This document shows positions 11,033-21,065 of a stretch of 64,000 nt of DNA, piece by piece (position 1 is the first letter of the stretch; each line of letters starts with the position of its first letter). The DNA is from Lepas anatifera. Its lineage: Eukaryota > Arthropoda > Thecostraca > Lepadidae. A program made the translations under genes and the position numbers. The stretch lies in the NCBI GenBank assembly GCA_034440635.1, contig JAOTON010002196.1:248001-312000 (forward strand). Direction: 5' to 3'. The notes under the pieces were generated by a model. It ran no database searches and was not told the origin of the DNA. It saw only the letters and a program-made list of their open reading frames with translations.

Positions 11033-14000
11033 CTGGTAGTAGGCGGCAGGCGCCGGGTTGAAGAGGCCGCCCGGGTGCTGCGAGTGCAGCAGCTGGTGAC
11101 CCAGCAGCGGAGCCCAGCAGCGAGTGGCCGTACGGAATGTACTGCAGCGCCGCCGTCGGCGGGTACAGCGACGGCTCCGGCTTACCGGCCGGCCGGCCTG
11201 CCGTATCCGGGTAGGGGTAGTGCGGCAGAGGCTCGGCAGGCGGCGGCGCCGGCGGAGGCGGGTACGGCGAAAAGTGACGCCGGTGCTGCTCACGCTGCGG
11301 CGGCAGCGAGTGTGCTGGCGGCGACGGAGCGGCCGGCGGCGCGCGCTCGTCGGGCCCGCCGCCGCGCAGCTGGCGCGCGGCAGAGTCCGAGTCGGACGCC
11401 GCCGGAGACGGCGCAAAGAAGAGCGCGTCACCACCGCCGGCCGCCGCCGCCGACTTCTCCTCCCAGCCCAGGCCGGAGTCGGCGCGCTCGGCGGCAGAGT
11501 CGCCGCTGCTGGCAGCCTCGTCACGCCGCGGCACCGGCGCGTCCCACACCTTTTTCACCGATGCGATCTTCATGTTGAGGTCGGCCGTGCCGCGCGAGAT
11601 GGGCACTCCGACGTTGGCAGGCGGCGGGCGCGGCTGCTGGCTGCCGGGCCGCTCCGAGCCCAGCGTCACCGGCAACTCCTGGTCGAAGGTGAAGTCCAGC
11701 TGCAGCTGCCGGCTACTGCTGTCGCTGTCGAACATGAGCGGCAGCTCCAGGGGCGCCCGCTTCTCACTGCAGCGTGGGTCCGACGTCACGAACGGACGAG
11801 ACTCGGCCGCCGACGATGACGGCGGCGGCGCCGACGGGGGCGGCACGTGCTTCTGGCAGCCTCCCGGCAGCGCCGGCCGGCTCTGATGCTGCTGCTGCGA
11901 ACGGCTGTTCTTGAAGTTGGTGTTTTCGAAGATGATGGTCTGCGCGGGCACACTGGCACCGTCGAAGCCGTCAAATGAGGCCAGGTATCCGAGCGAGTTC
12001 CGCGCGGCGTCGCCGCCTCCGTCGGAGGCCGCGCGCAGCAGCTGCGGCGGCGCCGCCGGGTCGGCACTGCTCACCTGACACCCAGATGGCCAGCCGGCAG
12101 TGGCCGGAGCGGCTGGCGCCCCGAACAGCCCGGCGGCCGCCTGCTGCTGAAGCCAGCCGCCCTCGCGCTGCCGCGCCAGACGCGGCGGCAGCCGGCTCTG
12201 GCGCGACCTCTCGTGCGGCTTGGCTCGCAGCGCGGCAGCGTCGGTGGGACGACGGGCCGGTCTCTCCTCGCGCCGCTGGCGTCGGTCGTCGGCAGCGGCG
12301 ATGGACCGGTGTGGTGCACGTCCGCCGGCGGCTGCGTCCTGCTCCAGCTCGCGCGCCGCCGCCGCAGTCAGACCGTCGTCTCCGTCGGCGGCGTCAGCGG
12401 CCAGCGGCGCCGGATCGTGCCTGCCCGGCCAGCGCGGTGCGACATCGCTGGTGTCCTCGGGCTCGACTTCAACAGGCCGGTGGCGGCTGACAGTGGCTGG
12501 TCTCACGCGCCGTGTGCCACGTCCCACACCCCCGTCCCACTCAGTCTCTTCAGCGCCGCGGCTGTCGTCTTTGGAGGTGGCAGCCAGGTGGCCGTGATCG
12601 CTCTCTGCCGCGCGAGATCTGTACGGCTCGTCGCCAGCGGCCTGATGCCCTCTGTACCGCTCACCCTCCGCCACTTGGGGCCCCCTGAAGACGTCATTTC
12701 CAATCACCTGACCCGCTACTTTGTATCTGTCGTTTTCAGCTGAGTTTTGCGGTCTGAAACGATCAGTTTCCAACTCGGGAGTAGCTTTATACTGGTAATT
12801 CTCCGCCGCGGAAGAAGCTCTGTTGGAGTCACCCTCCGATAGAGGAGGCGTCCGGTAGCGATCTACTGACTTGGGAAGAGTACTGTAGCGGTCGTTCTCC
12901 ACGACAGGGGGAGTACTGTACCGATCATTCTCCAGCGATGGTGGTGTCTTATGGCGACCTCCCTCCGCTACAAAAGACGCTTTGAAACGATCGTCTTGCT
13001 CCTCTCCGCAAGCCCTGCAAAGATCATTTTCATTCCTCCCCGGACCTCTGATGCGCTCTTCTGCCACTTGTGATGCTCTGTTGCGATCTTCAGGCTCTCG
13101 GGAAGCTCCGTAACGTTCATTCCCAGCCATTGGGCGTGCTCGGTATTTCTCACTTTCTGCATCAGACGGTGTACCGTAACGTTCATTCTCCAAAGGCGGG
13201 GGCGTTCGGTAGTGATCATTTTCAGCAACTGGTGGGACACTAATGGGATCGTTCTCTTTTCCAGGGAATGATCTTAAGTGATCCTTCTCCGTCCCTCGGG
13301 TCGGCTGGAAGCGAACATTTTCTGATACAGGTGTTGTTCTGAAGCGATCGTTCTCGAAAAGGGGAGGTGGTCTGTTCTCGAGGAGAGAAGCTGATCTGAA
13401 GCGATCCTTTTCCATCGCCAGCTGTACTCTATAACGATCGTTCTCAGCCGAATTGGGAGCCGGATAACAGTCATTCCCTACCGAATTACTAGCTCGGTAG
13501 CGGTCGTTTTCTTTAGAGACGGACTCTCTGTAACGGTCATTTTCTGTCGTATCAGGCGTCCTGAAATGCTCGTTCCCCGTCGAATTAGGCGCCGTGAAAC
13601 GATCATTCCCCGTCGAAACAGACGCTCTGAAACGATCATTGTCTGACGAATTAGGCCCACTGAAACGATCAGCTTCAGCCGGATTACCCGCTGGAAAACG
13701 CTCCTTCTCTGACAAATTGAGCGCTCTGAAACGATCATTCTCTGCCGAATTGGACGCTCTGAAACGATCATCCTCTGCCGAATTAGGCGCTCTGAAACGA
13801 TCATCCTCTACCGAATTAGGCGCTCTGAAACGATCATTCTCTGCCGAATTAGGCGCTCTGAAACGATCATTCTCTGCCGAATTAGGCGCTCTGAAACGAT
13901 CATTCTCTGCCGAATTAGGCGCTCTGGAAACGATCATTCTCTGCCGAATTGGGAGCTCTGAAACGATCATTCTCTGCGGACTCAGGAGCTCTGAAACGAT

Positions 14001-14744
14001 CAGTTTCAGGCATATCAGGGGCATTGAAGCGATCATTTTCCGCCGAATTAGGAGCTGTGAGATGATCATTCTCTGCAGAATTGGGCGGTCTGAAACAATC
14101 CTGTGCCAGACTGTGTGCCTTGTAACGATCATTTTCTGTGGAACTGAAAGCTCTGTAAAGGCCGTAATCTGATGAACCGGCCGCTCTCGAATATTCACTT
14201 TCCATCGAATTCGACGCCCTGTAGCGCGCGTTTTCTGCCGAATAGGGTGCTCTATACCGATCATTTTGTGCCGCATTGGGTGCTCTATGGTTCTCGGTCG
14301 GGTTGGGCCCTCTGTTGCGGTCATTCTGTGTCTGGTACGGCGTTCTGTGCCTGTCACTGGCAGCTGTGTTAGAAGCCCGGTAGCGGTCCGTCTCCGCAGT
14401 ATTTGCACCCTTGAACCGGTCGCTGTCAGCCGTGCTGGCCGACTGCTGGCGGTCTCCCCGCCACGTTGGGTGGTCTGTAGCGGTCCGCTGCCGCCGCAGT
14501 CGGCGCCCAGTAGCGGACACTTTCCGCCTCCGGTAACTCTCTGGGACGACCCCGCTCGCCTGCCGCCGCTGCCCTGGAGCGGCCGCTCTCGGCGACAGTG
14601 CTCAGAGCGGGCTCGCTGCCGGAGTCGGACGGCGTCTGTCGGTGCACGTCCCTGGCGGCGCTGTCGGCGGCGGTCGGCGCCACCTGGCGGTCGCGGCGAT
14701 CGTCCCCTCCCCCGACTCCGCGCGTGCTCCGAACCACCGGCTCC
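11033..14744 (-). CDS. PRRC2: PRRC2-like gene, 3.7-kb exon with 11-residue repeat; three apparent frameshifts
   Basis: The exon runs from an acceptor (tttctggtgcag) to the donor ACCAG|gtgagc. The first part is acidic and Ser-rich. It is followed from about 14500 to about 12560 by a tandem repeat of 11 residues (33 bp), typified by NSAENDRFRAP and most uniform at 13700-13950. Then comes a Pro-rich disordered region with KIASVKKVWDAP, a block PLPHYPYPDTAGRP and the end FNPAPAAYYQ. Reading requires three frames: 14744 to about 14455, then to about 13925, then to about 11110, then a return to the first frame. Each change equals one extra base; one is visible as gctctGgaaacg against the repeat consensus gctctgaaacg. 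The first frame also does not match the phase-0 end of the previous exon. The gene is otherwise conserved, so assembly indels are a likely explanation. Confidence 0.7.
12560..14500 (-). repeat. Coding 33-bp (11-residue) tandem repeat in the PRRC2 exon
   Basis: On the plus strand, the units read gctctgaaacgatcattctc followed by tgccgaattaggc. Near 13700-13950 neighbouring units are almost identical; toward both ends they diverge but keep an E/D-N-D-R-Y/F-R core every 11 residues. By length about 55-60 units are present. Confidence 0.9.
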
Positions 14745-15589
14745 CTGCACCAGAAACGGCACCGGTCAGAAGCCAGGACCGCAGCGAGACAGAGCGCAGT
14801 GATAAGAATACACACAAGGGATAGGACTGCTCTCGAAACTTTCCTGTACGTAAAATACACATACACGCGTGGAGAGCAGCCTGCTTAGTTCCATTTTTCA
14901 GTGCACAGTACCCGGCACAAAAAAACTAATTTTAACTCCTTTCCATGATGTTACTTATTGGGTTTGGCGACCATCATTTCACCACCTTGCATCATCTCGG
15001 GGGCTAACAAAGATTAGGTGTTGCCTCATAAGGGTACATTTCGGGATGTGGAACCGGGACACTTGTCTCAGCAGTCAGGTGCTCTGACACTTGTGCCATC
15101 CAGCCCTATACTTCTCTTCGGCGAGAACATACAAAAATAAAACTGAAAACCAGACCGACTCAGGGCAAATAACAACTGGCACATAGTACGTAGCACAAAC
15201 ATAGTACAAGCACGAGCATAACCAAACATGTCCCCCAAATTCTTTGGACAGATATTGTGGGCTCTACGAAAGTGACAGAGTTCACCTTTACCCATAAAAT
15301 TTGCGAATGACTCTTTTCTTCGTGAACGTAGCTTTGATGCTAAATCGTCTGAAACCGGTATTCGCCCCTACCACCGGCCAGTATAAGACTGCAAGTCAGA
15401 ATTTTTATTCCTTTAATTTTCTTCATATTTTTTCATTCAATAAGTGTAAGCCAGATAGTCTGATTCGTAGATCAAAAGCTGGCCGTATCTACGTAAACAT
15501 AACCCGAATTCAGCAGCTAAATGAAAAGTGCATTGGAGTCGCCCCCCCCCGTTGAAAACCACACTCACACCTAGTTGCAGCACCCGCTC
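14745..15589. other. Intron sequence of the PRRC2-like gene
   Basis: This is AT-rich intron DNA with no recognisable gene. It ends in a poly-C run at the edge of the ~43-bp array. Confidence 0.6.
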
Positions 15590-17610
15590 ACCGCGGCAAC
15601 TCTTCCCCCTCTCACCCCGACTCCGCCGGTGACTATCCTGCCTGTGTTTCAGCCCCCCCCGACCCCGCCGGTGACTGACCTGTGTGCGCGGCAGCTCCCC
15701 CCCCGACCCCGCCGGTGACTGACCTGCGTGCGCGGCAGCTCCCCCCGACCCCGCCGGTGACTGACCTGCGTGCGCGGCAGCTCCCCCCCGACCCCGCCGG
15801 TGACTGACCTGCGTGCGCGGCAGCTCCCCCGACCCCGCCGGTGACTGACCTGCGTGCGCGGCAGCTCCCCCGACCCCGCCGGTGACTATTCTGCCTGTGT
15901 TTCAGCCCCCCGATCCCACCGGTGACTGACCTGCGTGCGCGGCAGCTTCCCCCGACCCCGCCGGTGACTATCCTGCCTGTGTTTCAGCCCCCCGACCCCG
16001 CCGGTGACTAACCTGCCTGCGCGGCAGCTCCCCCCGACCCCGCCGGTGACTATCCTGCCTGCGTGTCAGCTCCCCCCGACCCCGCCGGTGACTGACCTGC
16101 GTGCGCGGCAGCTCCCCCGACCCCACCGGTGACTGACCTGCGTGCGCGGCAGCTCCCCCGACCCCGCCGGTGACTGACCTGCGTGCGCGGCAGCTCCCCC
16201 CGACCCCGCCGGTGACTGACCTGCCGTGCGCGGCAGCTCCCCCCGACCCCGCCGGTGACTAACCTGCCTGCGTGTCAGCTCCCCCCGACCCCGCCGGTGA
16301 CTATTCTGCCTGTGTTTCAGCCCCCTCCCGACCCCACCGGTGACTGACCTGCGTGCGCGGCAGCCCTTCCCCCCGACCCCGCCGGTGACTATCCTGCCTG
16401 TGTTTCAGCTCCCCCGACCCCGCCGGTGACTATCCTGCGTGCGTGTCAGCTTCCCCCCGACCCCGCCGGTGACTATCCTGCCTGTGTTTCAGCCCCCCCG
16501 ACCCCGCCGGTGACTGACCTGCGTGCGCGGCAGCTCCCCCCGACCCCACCGGTGACTGACCTGCGTGCGCGGCAGCTCCCCCCCGACCCCGCCGGTGACT
16601 GACCTGCGTGCGCGGCAGCTCCCCCCGACCCCGCCGGTGACTGACCTGCGTGCGCGGCAGCTCCCCCGACCCCGCCGGTGACTACCCTGCCTGTGTTTCA
16701 GCCCCCCCGACCCCACCGGTGACTGACCTGCGTGCGCGGCAGCTCCCCCGACCCCGCCGGTGACTATCCTGCGTGTGTGGCAGCCCCCTCCCGACCCCGC
16801 CGGTGACTGACCTGCGTGCGCGGCAGCTCCCCCCGACCCCGCCGGTGACTGACCTGCGTGCGCGGCAGCTCCCTCCCGACCCCACCGGTGACTGACCTGC
16901 GTGCGCGGCAGCCCCCCCCGACCCCACCGGTGACTGACCTGCGTGCGCGGCAGCTCCCCCCGACCCCACCGGTGACTGACCTGCGTGCGCGGCAGCCCCC
17001 TCCCCGACCCCACCGGTGACTGACCTGCGTGCGCGGCAGCTCCCCTCCCGACCCCGCCGGTGACTGACCTGCGTGCGCGGCAGCTCCCCCGACCCCACCG
17101 GTGACTGACCTGCGTGCGCGGCAGCTCCCCCCCCGACCCCACCGGTGACTGACCTGCGTGCGCGGCAGCCCCCCCCGACCCCGCCGGTGACTGACCTGCG
17201 TGCGCGGCAGCCCCCCCCGACCCCGCCGGTGACTGACCTGCGTGCGCGGCAGCTCCCCCCCCCGACCCCACCGGTGACTGACCTGCGTGCGCGGCAGCCC
17301 CCCCCCCGACCCCACCGGTGACTGACCTGCGTGCGCGGCAGCTGCCCCCCCGACCCCGCCGGTGACTATCCTGCCTGTGTTTCAGCCCCCCCGACCCCGC
17401 CGGTGACTGACCTGCGTGCGCGGCAGCCCCCCCCCCCCCCGACCCCACCGGTGACTGACCTGCGTGCGTGGCAGCTCCCCCCGACCCCGCCGGTGACTGA
17501 CCTGCGTGCGCGGCAGCCTCCCCCCCCGACCCCGCCGGTGACTGACCTGCGTGCGCGGCAGCTCCCCTCCCCGACCCCGCCGGTGACTGACCTGCGTGCG
17601 CGGCAGCTCG
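15590..17610. repeat. ~43-bp minisatellite made of PRRC2 exon-intron junction copies
   Basis: The plus-strand unit is gaccccgccggtgactgacc then tgcgtgcgcggcagct plus a C run of variable length. On the minus strand each A-type unit reads GAGCTGCCGCGCACGCAG|GTCAGT, identical to the end of the PRRC2 exon at 17592 and its donor. About 45 units fit by length. A second unit type (B) has gactatcctgcctgtgtttcag in place of gactgacctgcgtgcgcggcag; on the minus strand it lacks the GTCAGT donor and contains a TGA. A and B units are interspersed. Confidence 0.95.
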
Positions 17611-18157
17611 CCGCCGCTGTCTCCGGAGCGGTCACTGCCACTGCTGTGGCGGCGACCCGGCGGCCGGCGGACCCCCGGTCCGGCCCGGCGCGGATCGTCG
17701 CGGCCGCGCGGTCCCGACCGCCGCTCACCGCCATCCGACTGCGGCGGCGTTCTCTCCCTCTGCCGGCCAGAGTCGACGGCCGGCGACACCTGGCCGTTGG
17801 TGGTGCCCCGCTGAGAGGCCGTCCGGAAGGCCGGCGCCGTGACGGGCGTCACCTCGTCGGCCCAGGAGGCGCTGTAGCTCTCCTGGCTGGCGTACTCCTC
17901 AGGCTCCGGCTCCGGGTCGGCGCCACCGTTACTGAAGCGGCCCCCGCCGCGCCAGGAGCGCGGTGGCTCGCGGCGCCAGTCGTTGGAGCGCGACGGCGGC
18001 AGCTGCGGACGACGCCGCGGCTCCAGCCGCGTCTCCTGCGGCCGCCGCGGCCGCGCGCGCTCCCTGGCGACGGAAGCCTCCTCCTGGCTGCGCGATAACG
18101 CTCCCGCCGCCCAAGCCGACCGACCGGTTGGAGAGAGACACACAGGGGCCGGCCGAC
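17592..18157 (-). CDS. PRRC2: PRRC2-like gene, Arg/Ser-rich exon
   Basis: The acceptor ggtgttcttcag and the donor CACGCAG|gtcagt bound 566 bases. With the single base carried over from the previous exon, the frame gives GRPAPVCLSPTGRSAW, a basic stretch (SRSNDWRREPPRSW), an acidic patch (ADPEPEPEEYASQESYSAS) and an Arg-rich end (SGDSGGELPRTQ). It ends at phase 0. In the same frame the ORF continues past the donor through five units of the adjoining array to a TGA in the first B unit, so longer exon forms using array donors are possible. Disordered and charged, as expected for this part of PRRC2. Confidence 0.7.
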
Positions 18158-18356
18158 CTGAAGAACACCAGACAAACGGTCTGAACGATACTGGACAGTC
18201 GGGAAATATATCAGCGCAGGACGTTTTAAGACCATGTCACAAAAATAGGAAAACGTGCAAGTAATTTACTGTCAATCGAAAAAGTGTGCCAAAGAACTCT
18301 CCCCATGGACGTCTGCTCAACAGGACTAGTGTCGTTCTCCGCGCGATTTAATACGA

Positions 18357-18573
18357 TAAAATGCTAGCAATGGGGGCGCGGTAGTGGAGTGGTCAGCGTA
18401 GCTGTCTGCCACGCAGCCGACCCGGGTTCAAGGCCCGGCGGCTTCCCTGAACAAGGAGCAAGCTGGCTCCCGAGAAACCCTTCCAACAGGGAAAGAGTTG
18501 GCGACGCCATATGACCCTGGCAGTTGGTGCGTCGATAAGCCCCAAAAATTATTATTATTAAAATGCTAGCAAT
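18357..18573 (+). mobile_element. tRNA-derived SINE, copy 1, with target-site duplication
   Basis: The head (about 18372-18447) resembles tRNA-Gly(GCC): A-box-like tagtggagtgg, CTGCCAC anticodon loop and B-box gggttcaaggccc. The body contains ccttccaacagggaaagagt and tggcgacgcc and ends in (att)n. The 15-bp duplication taaaatgctagcaat flanks it at 18357-18371 and 18559-18573. It lies in the PRRC2 intron, antisense to the gene. Confidence 0.9.
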
Positions 18574-18713
18574 TAGCTGGAGAAAAGGAAATCAGTATTA
18601 AGAGGAGCAGCTTAGTCCAACGAAACAACCAGCAGCATACTTATTCGAAGTCTAATTCAAGAATCACAAGCGATAGAGAGATGACCGAATCATCATGCAC
18701 CATTGTCTCGCAC

Positions 18714-18919
18714 CTGCAGGAGGGGGAGGAACACGGGCAGTCCAGGCGGAGACGAGGGTGCCACCAGGTGGCAGCGTTCTCGGAGTGGAGGATGAGATGG
18801 GCGGCGCCGGTCTCGGAGAGGCCGCGGTGGCGGGGCTGCCCTGAGCTACAGCCGACCGCCGGCTGGAGGCGGCGGGTGCCTCCGACTCCCCCTCATCGTC
18901 AGAAAACGACAGCTTCTTG
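18714..18919 (-). CDS. PRRC2: PRRC2-like gene, exon after the BAT2 N-terminal domain
   Basis: The acceptor tgtgtctgcag and the donor CTGCAG|gtgcga bound 206 bases. Joined to the preceding exon it reads NKKLSFSDDEGESEAPAASS. The LSFSDDE motif corresponds to the acidic end of the conserved PRRC2 N-terminal region (LNFSDDDE in vertebrates). The rest is Pro/Ser-rich. Phases on both sides agree with the neighbouring exons. Confidence 0.8.
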
Positions 18920-19324
18920 CTGCAGACACAGCACGACCAGTGACGCTGGCAACCCCTAGCATAGGATGTGTGGATATTATTTATCGTTAATGTCGCTTTC
19001 CATACAACTATCGCATTACAAAGGGCTTGCTGGAATTTCCAGTTATGAGACTGATAAGAAAGTTAGACCTGACAGGGATGCCTGTTTTTGTTTAACGAGG
19101 AGTAATCTTTACACAATTTCCCAAGCCATTAACACGACACGACCACTGCTTAATGCAATTTAGTGCCCTTTGCCAGTACTACCCAATACGAATCTGTATC
19201 ACTTTTCACTATGACTGCGGGGCGGTATAAACCCTTTAGGGTTGGCACGCCCTTACGTCAAAATAATAAATCAACTAATCAATAAATTCATTATGATTAA
19301 GTGTGCAGCAACTGTCCCACTTAC

Positions 19325-20263
19325 TTATAGTCGATGTCGTCGGCGCCGGCGGCCCAGCCCTTGTCCAGCTCGGCGTGGTCGTCGAAGCGGCGCAAGTCCT
19401 CGTCCCGGATGATGGGCTGCAGGCTGAGCGGCCGCGTCCCATCGCTGCCGGTGCCGGTTGAGGTGGAGGCGGCCGGCCGGGAGGACGGCGGAGAGGGCCG
19501 CCCGGCCGGCTCGGCAGCACCGCTGCTGTTAGGTTTGGTGACAGCCGGTTTCGGAGCCGCCTGCTCCGTCGATGCCGCCGACACCGACGCGCGCATATAC
19601 GCCGGCATCAAGTCGTGGAAGGCAGGCAGAAAGGAGAGTCCGCCCATACCGGCCAGAGTGTTGGCGCGCGCCAGCTGGGGGCCCATCGGCGCCACGCCGG
19701 CGAAAGCCGGCTTGGTGGCAGCGATAGCAGTGGCGGGAGAGACGGCGGAGGTGGCGGCGGCGGTGGCGCTGGAGGAGGCCGGGTCCTGCCGGCGGCCGCC
19801 GCCGCGGGCCCAGCTGCCCGCCAGGGTCGGCCGCAGGCTCGGTTGCTCCGGCGTCGACGTCGGCGTAAGGATAGAGGAAACCCCAGCGGTGGTGGCTGGG
19901 GCGGGCGTCGGTGCCGATGTGGCCACCGCCACCGCCGCCGCCGCTGCCGTCGTCTTCGCTGGCGGTAGCGCTGCCGTGGGCTGCGGGGGCTGGACGGCAG
20001 TGCCGGAGAGGGAAGGGAACTCGCGCTGGAAGCCGGGCGACTGGCGGACTGGCCGAGCGGCGGCGGTGACTCCGCTCCAGGTGCGAGGTCCAGTGGAGAC
20101 GGGCGCGGTCGGAGCAGCGGCCGGAGCCGCGTCCGGCGCGATGCTACTGCCGGCGCCGCCGCCGGTCTGACCCTGACCGGCCGCCTCTTTGGTACCCCAG
20201 CCTTGGCCACCCAGCGGCACCAGGAACACGTTCGGATCATGACCGCTGTTCTCCGCCTTCAAA
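19325..20263 (-). CDS. PRRC2: PRRC2-like gene, BAT2 N-terminal domain exon
   Basis: The acceptor tttcttgacag and the donor TATAA|gtaagt bound 939 bases. The start reads (S)LKAENSGHDPNVFLVPLGG then QGWGTKE, which matches the LPSLKAENKGNDPNV...GTGW block of PRRC2/BAT2. Next come FQREFPSL, PSLRPTLAGSWARGGGRR and LPAFHDLMPAYMRASV, all equivalents of conserved PRRC2 segments. The end, EDLRRFDDHAELDKGWAAG followed by ADDIDY, matches the ELKELDKFDNLD...GWA...VDY block. PRRC2 proteins are large RNA-associated proteins linked to translation initiation and stress granules; the fly homologue is nocte. Ala/Pro-rich linkers expand the region relative to vertebrates. Confidence 0.9.
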
Positions 20264-20462
20264 CTGTCAAGAAATGACAACACTCCGTCAACTCACAACC
20301 TCAACAACAACATCGCAGAAATGCCACATAACACACTTCCAGACAGTACTAACCCAGCATTGTTAACAAAATGCAGTTACAGGAGGCAGCCCACCAGTCT
20401 GCCAAGAAGCCATTTGCTGGCGGGAGCACCACACTACGCCGCCACTACGGACGCCCACTGAC

Positions 20463-20575
20463 CTGGGAAGCTGCGCTGGCCGCGGAATGCGCCGGGCTGA
20501 GGGCACCACCTTTCCCACACTCTGAAGACCATGCCGATTGATTGGTAGGCGCTGCTGATTCAACAAGGGCTTGTT
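20463..20575 (-). CDS. PRRC2: PRRC2-like gene, exon 2 (GLQSVGKV motif)
   Basis: The acceptor ccgttttcag and the donor TTCCCAG|gtcagt bound 113 bases. It encodes NKPLLNQQRLPINRHGLQSV followed by GKVVPSARRIPRPAQLP. RHGLQS-GKV...ARR...LPSLK is the hallmark of the PRRC2/BAT2 N-terminus. The split serine codon is completed by the next exon, and the entry phase 0 matches the exon at 20979-21065. Confidence 0.9.
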
Positions 20576-20978
20576 CTGAAAACGGAACTTCCTCAGCGAA
20601 TAGCGCCAGAGGGAACTGGGCGTTCTCAGGCCATCACAATGAACTTCACACTACCTAAAAGGTTCAGATTATACCTTGTTACTCTCAGCTTCTTCAGAGT
20701 AAATCCAATTTCTCCGTAATCGATGAGGAGGAGTGACCGATGGTTTATCAGGCTATTACTGATAACTGGATTGCTAAATAAACCCAGACTGTCTTTCTTG
20801 TAAACAAAAGAAACTAAGGATCATTCATGTGCGTTGCAATGAAAAGTTAAAACAAGGAACACCACAACTGCATACAAGCCATAAAGGACGGCTGAAAAGG
20901 CCAATGCCACTTCGCAGATCTCAACAACATGAGAGAATTTCTGAAAAAGTTCAAATCTGGCGACGAGTGTTCGCTTAC

Positions 20979-21065
20979 CTTGTACAGGTCACTGGCCTTC
21001 GGGGCGGTGTGTTTGACGAGCAGATTTTTGTCCTGCTTGCTCTGATTTGTCGACACCCCAGACAT
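20979..21065 (-). CDS. PRRC2: PRRC2-like gene, first coding exon
   Basis: The ATG at 21065-21063 opens MSGVSTNQSKQDKNLLVKHT then APKASDLYK, ending at the donor AAG|gtaagc in phase 0. The product resembles the short, Ser/Lys-rich PRRC2 N-terminus (MSEKSGQSTK... in vertebrates), and DLYKNKPLL across the junction sits where vertebrates have FNTYKGKSLE. The 29-codon length is also as expected. The 5' UTR and promoter are not resolved. Confidence 0.75.

Noticed and set aside
13594..14172. 192-codon plus-strand ORF (KRSFSAELGAL repeats)
   Set aside because: It is the antisense shadow of the 33-bp PRRC2 coding repeat; the minus-strand reading is tied to conserved exons.
16489..17448. 319-codon minus-strand ORF of AHAGQSPVGSGG-type repeats
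   Set aside because: It arises from the ~43-bp minisatellite; only the portion contiguous with the exon frame near 17592 could be coding.
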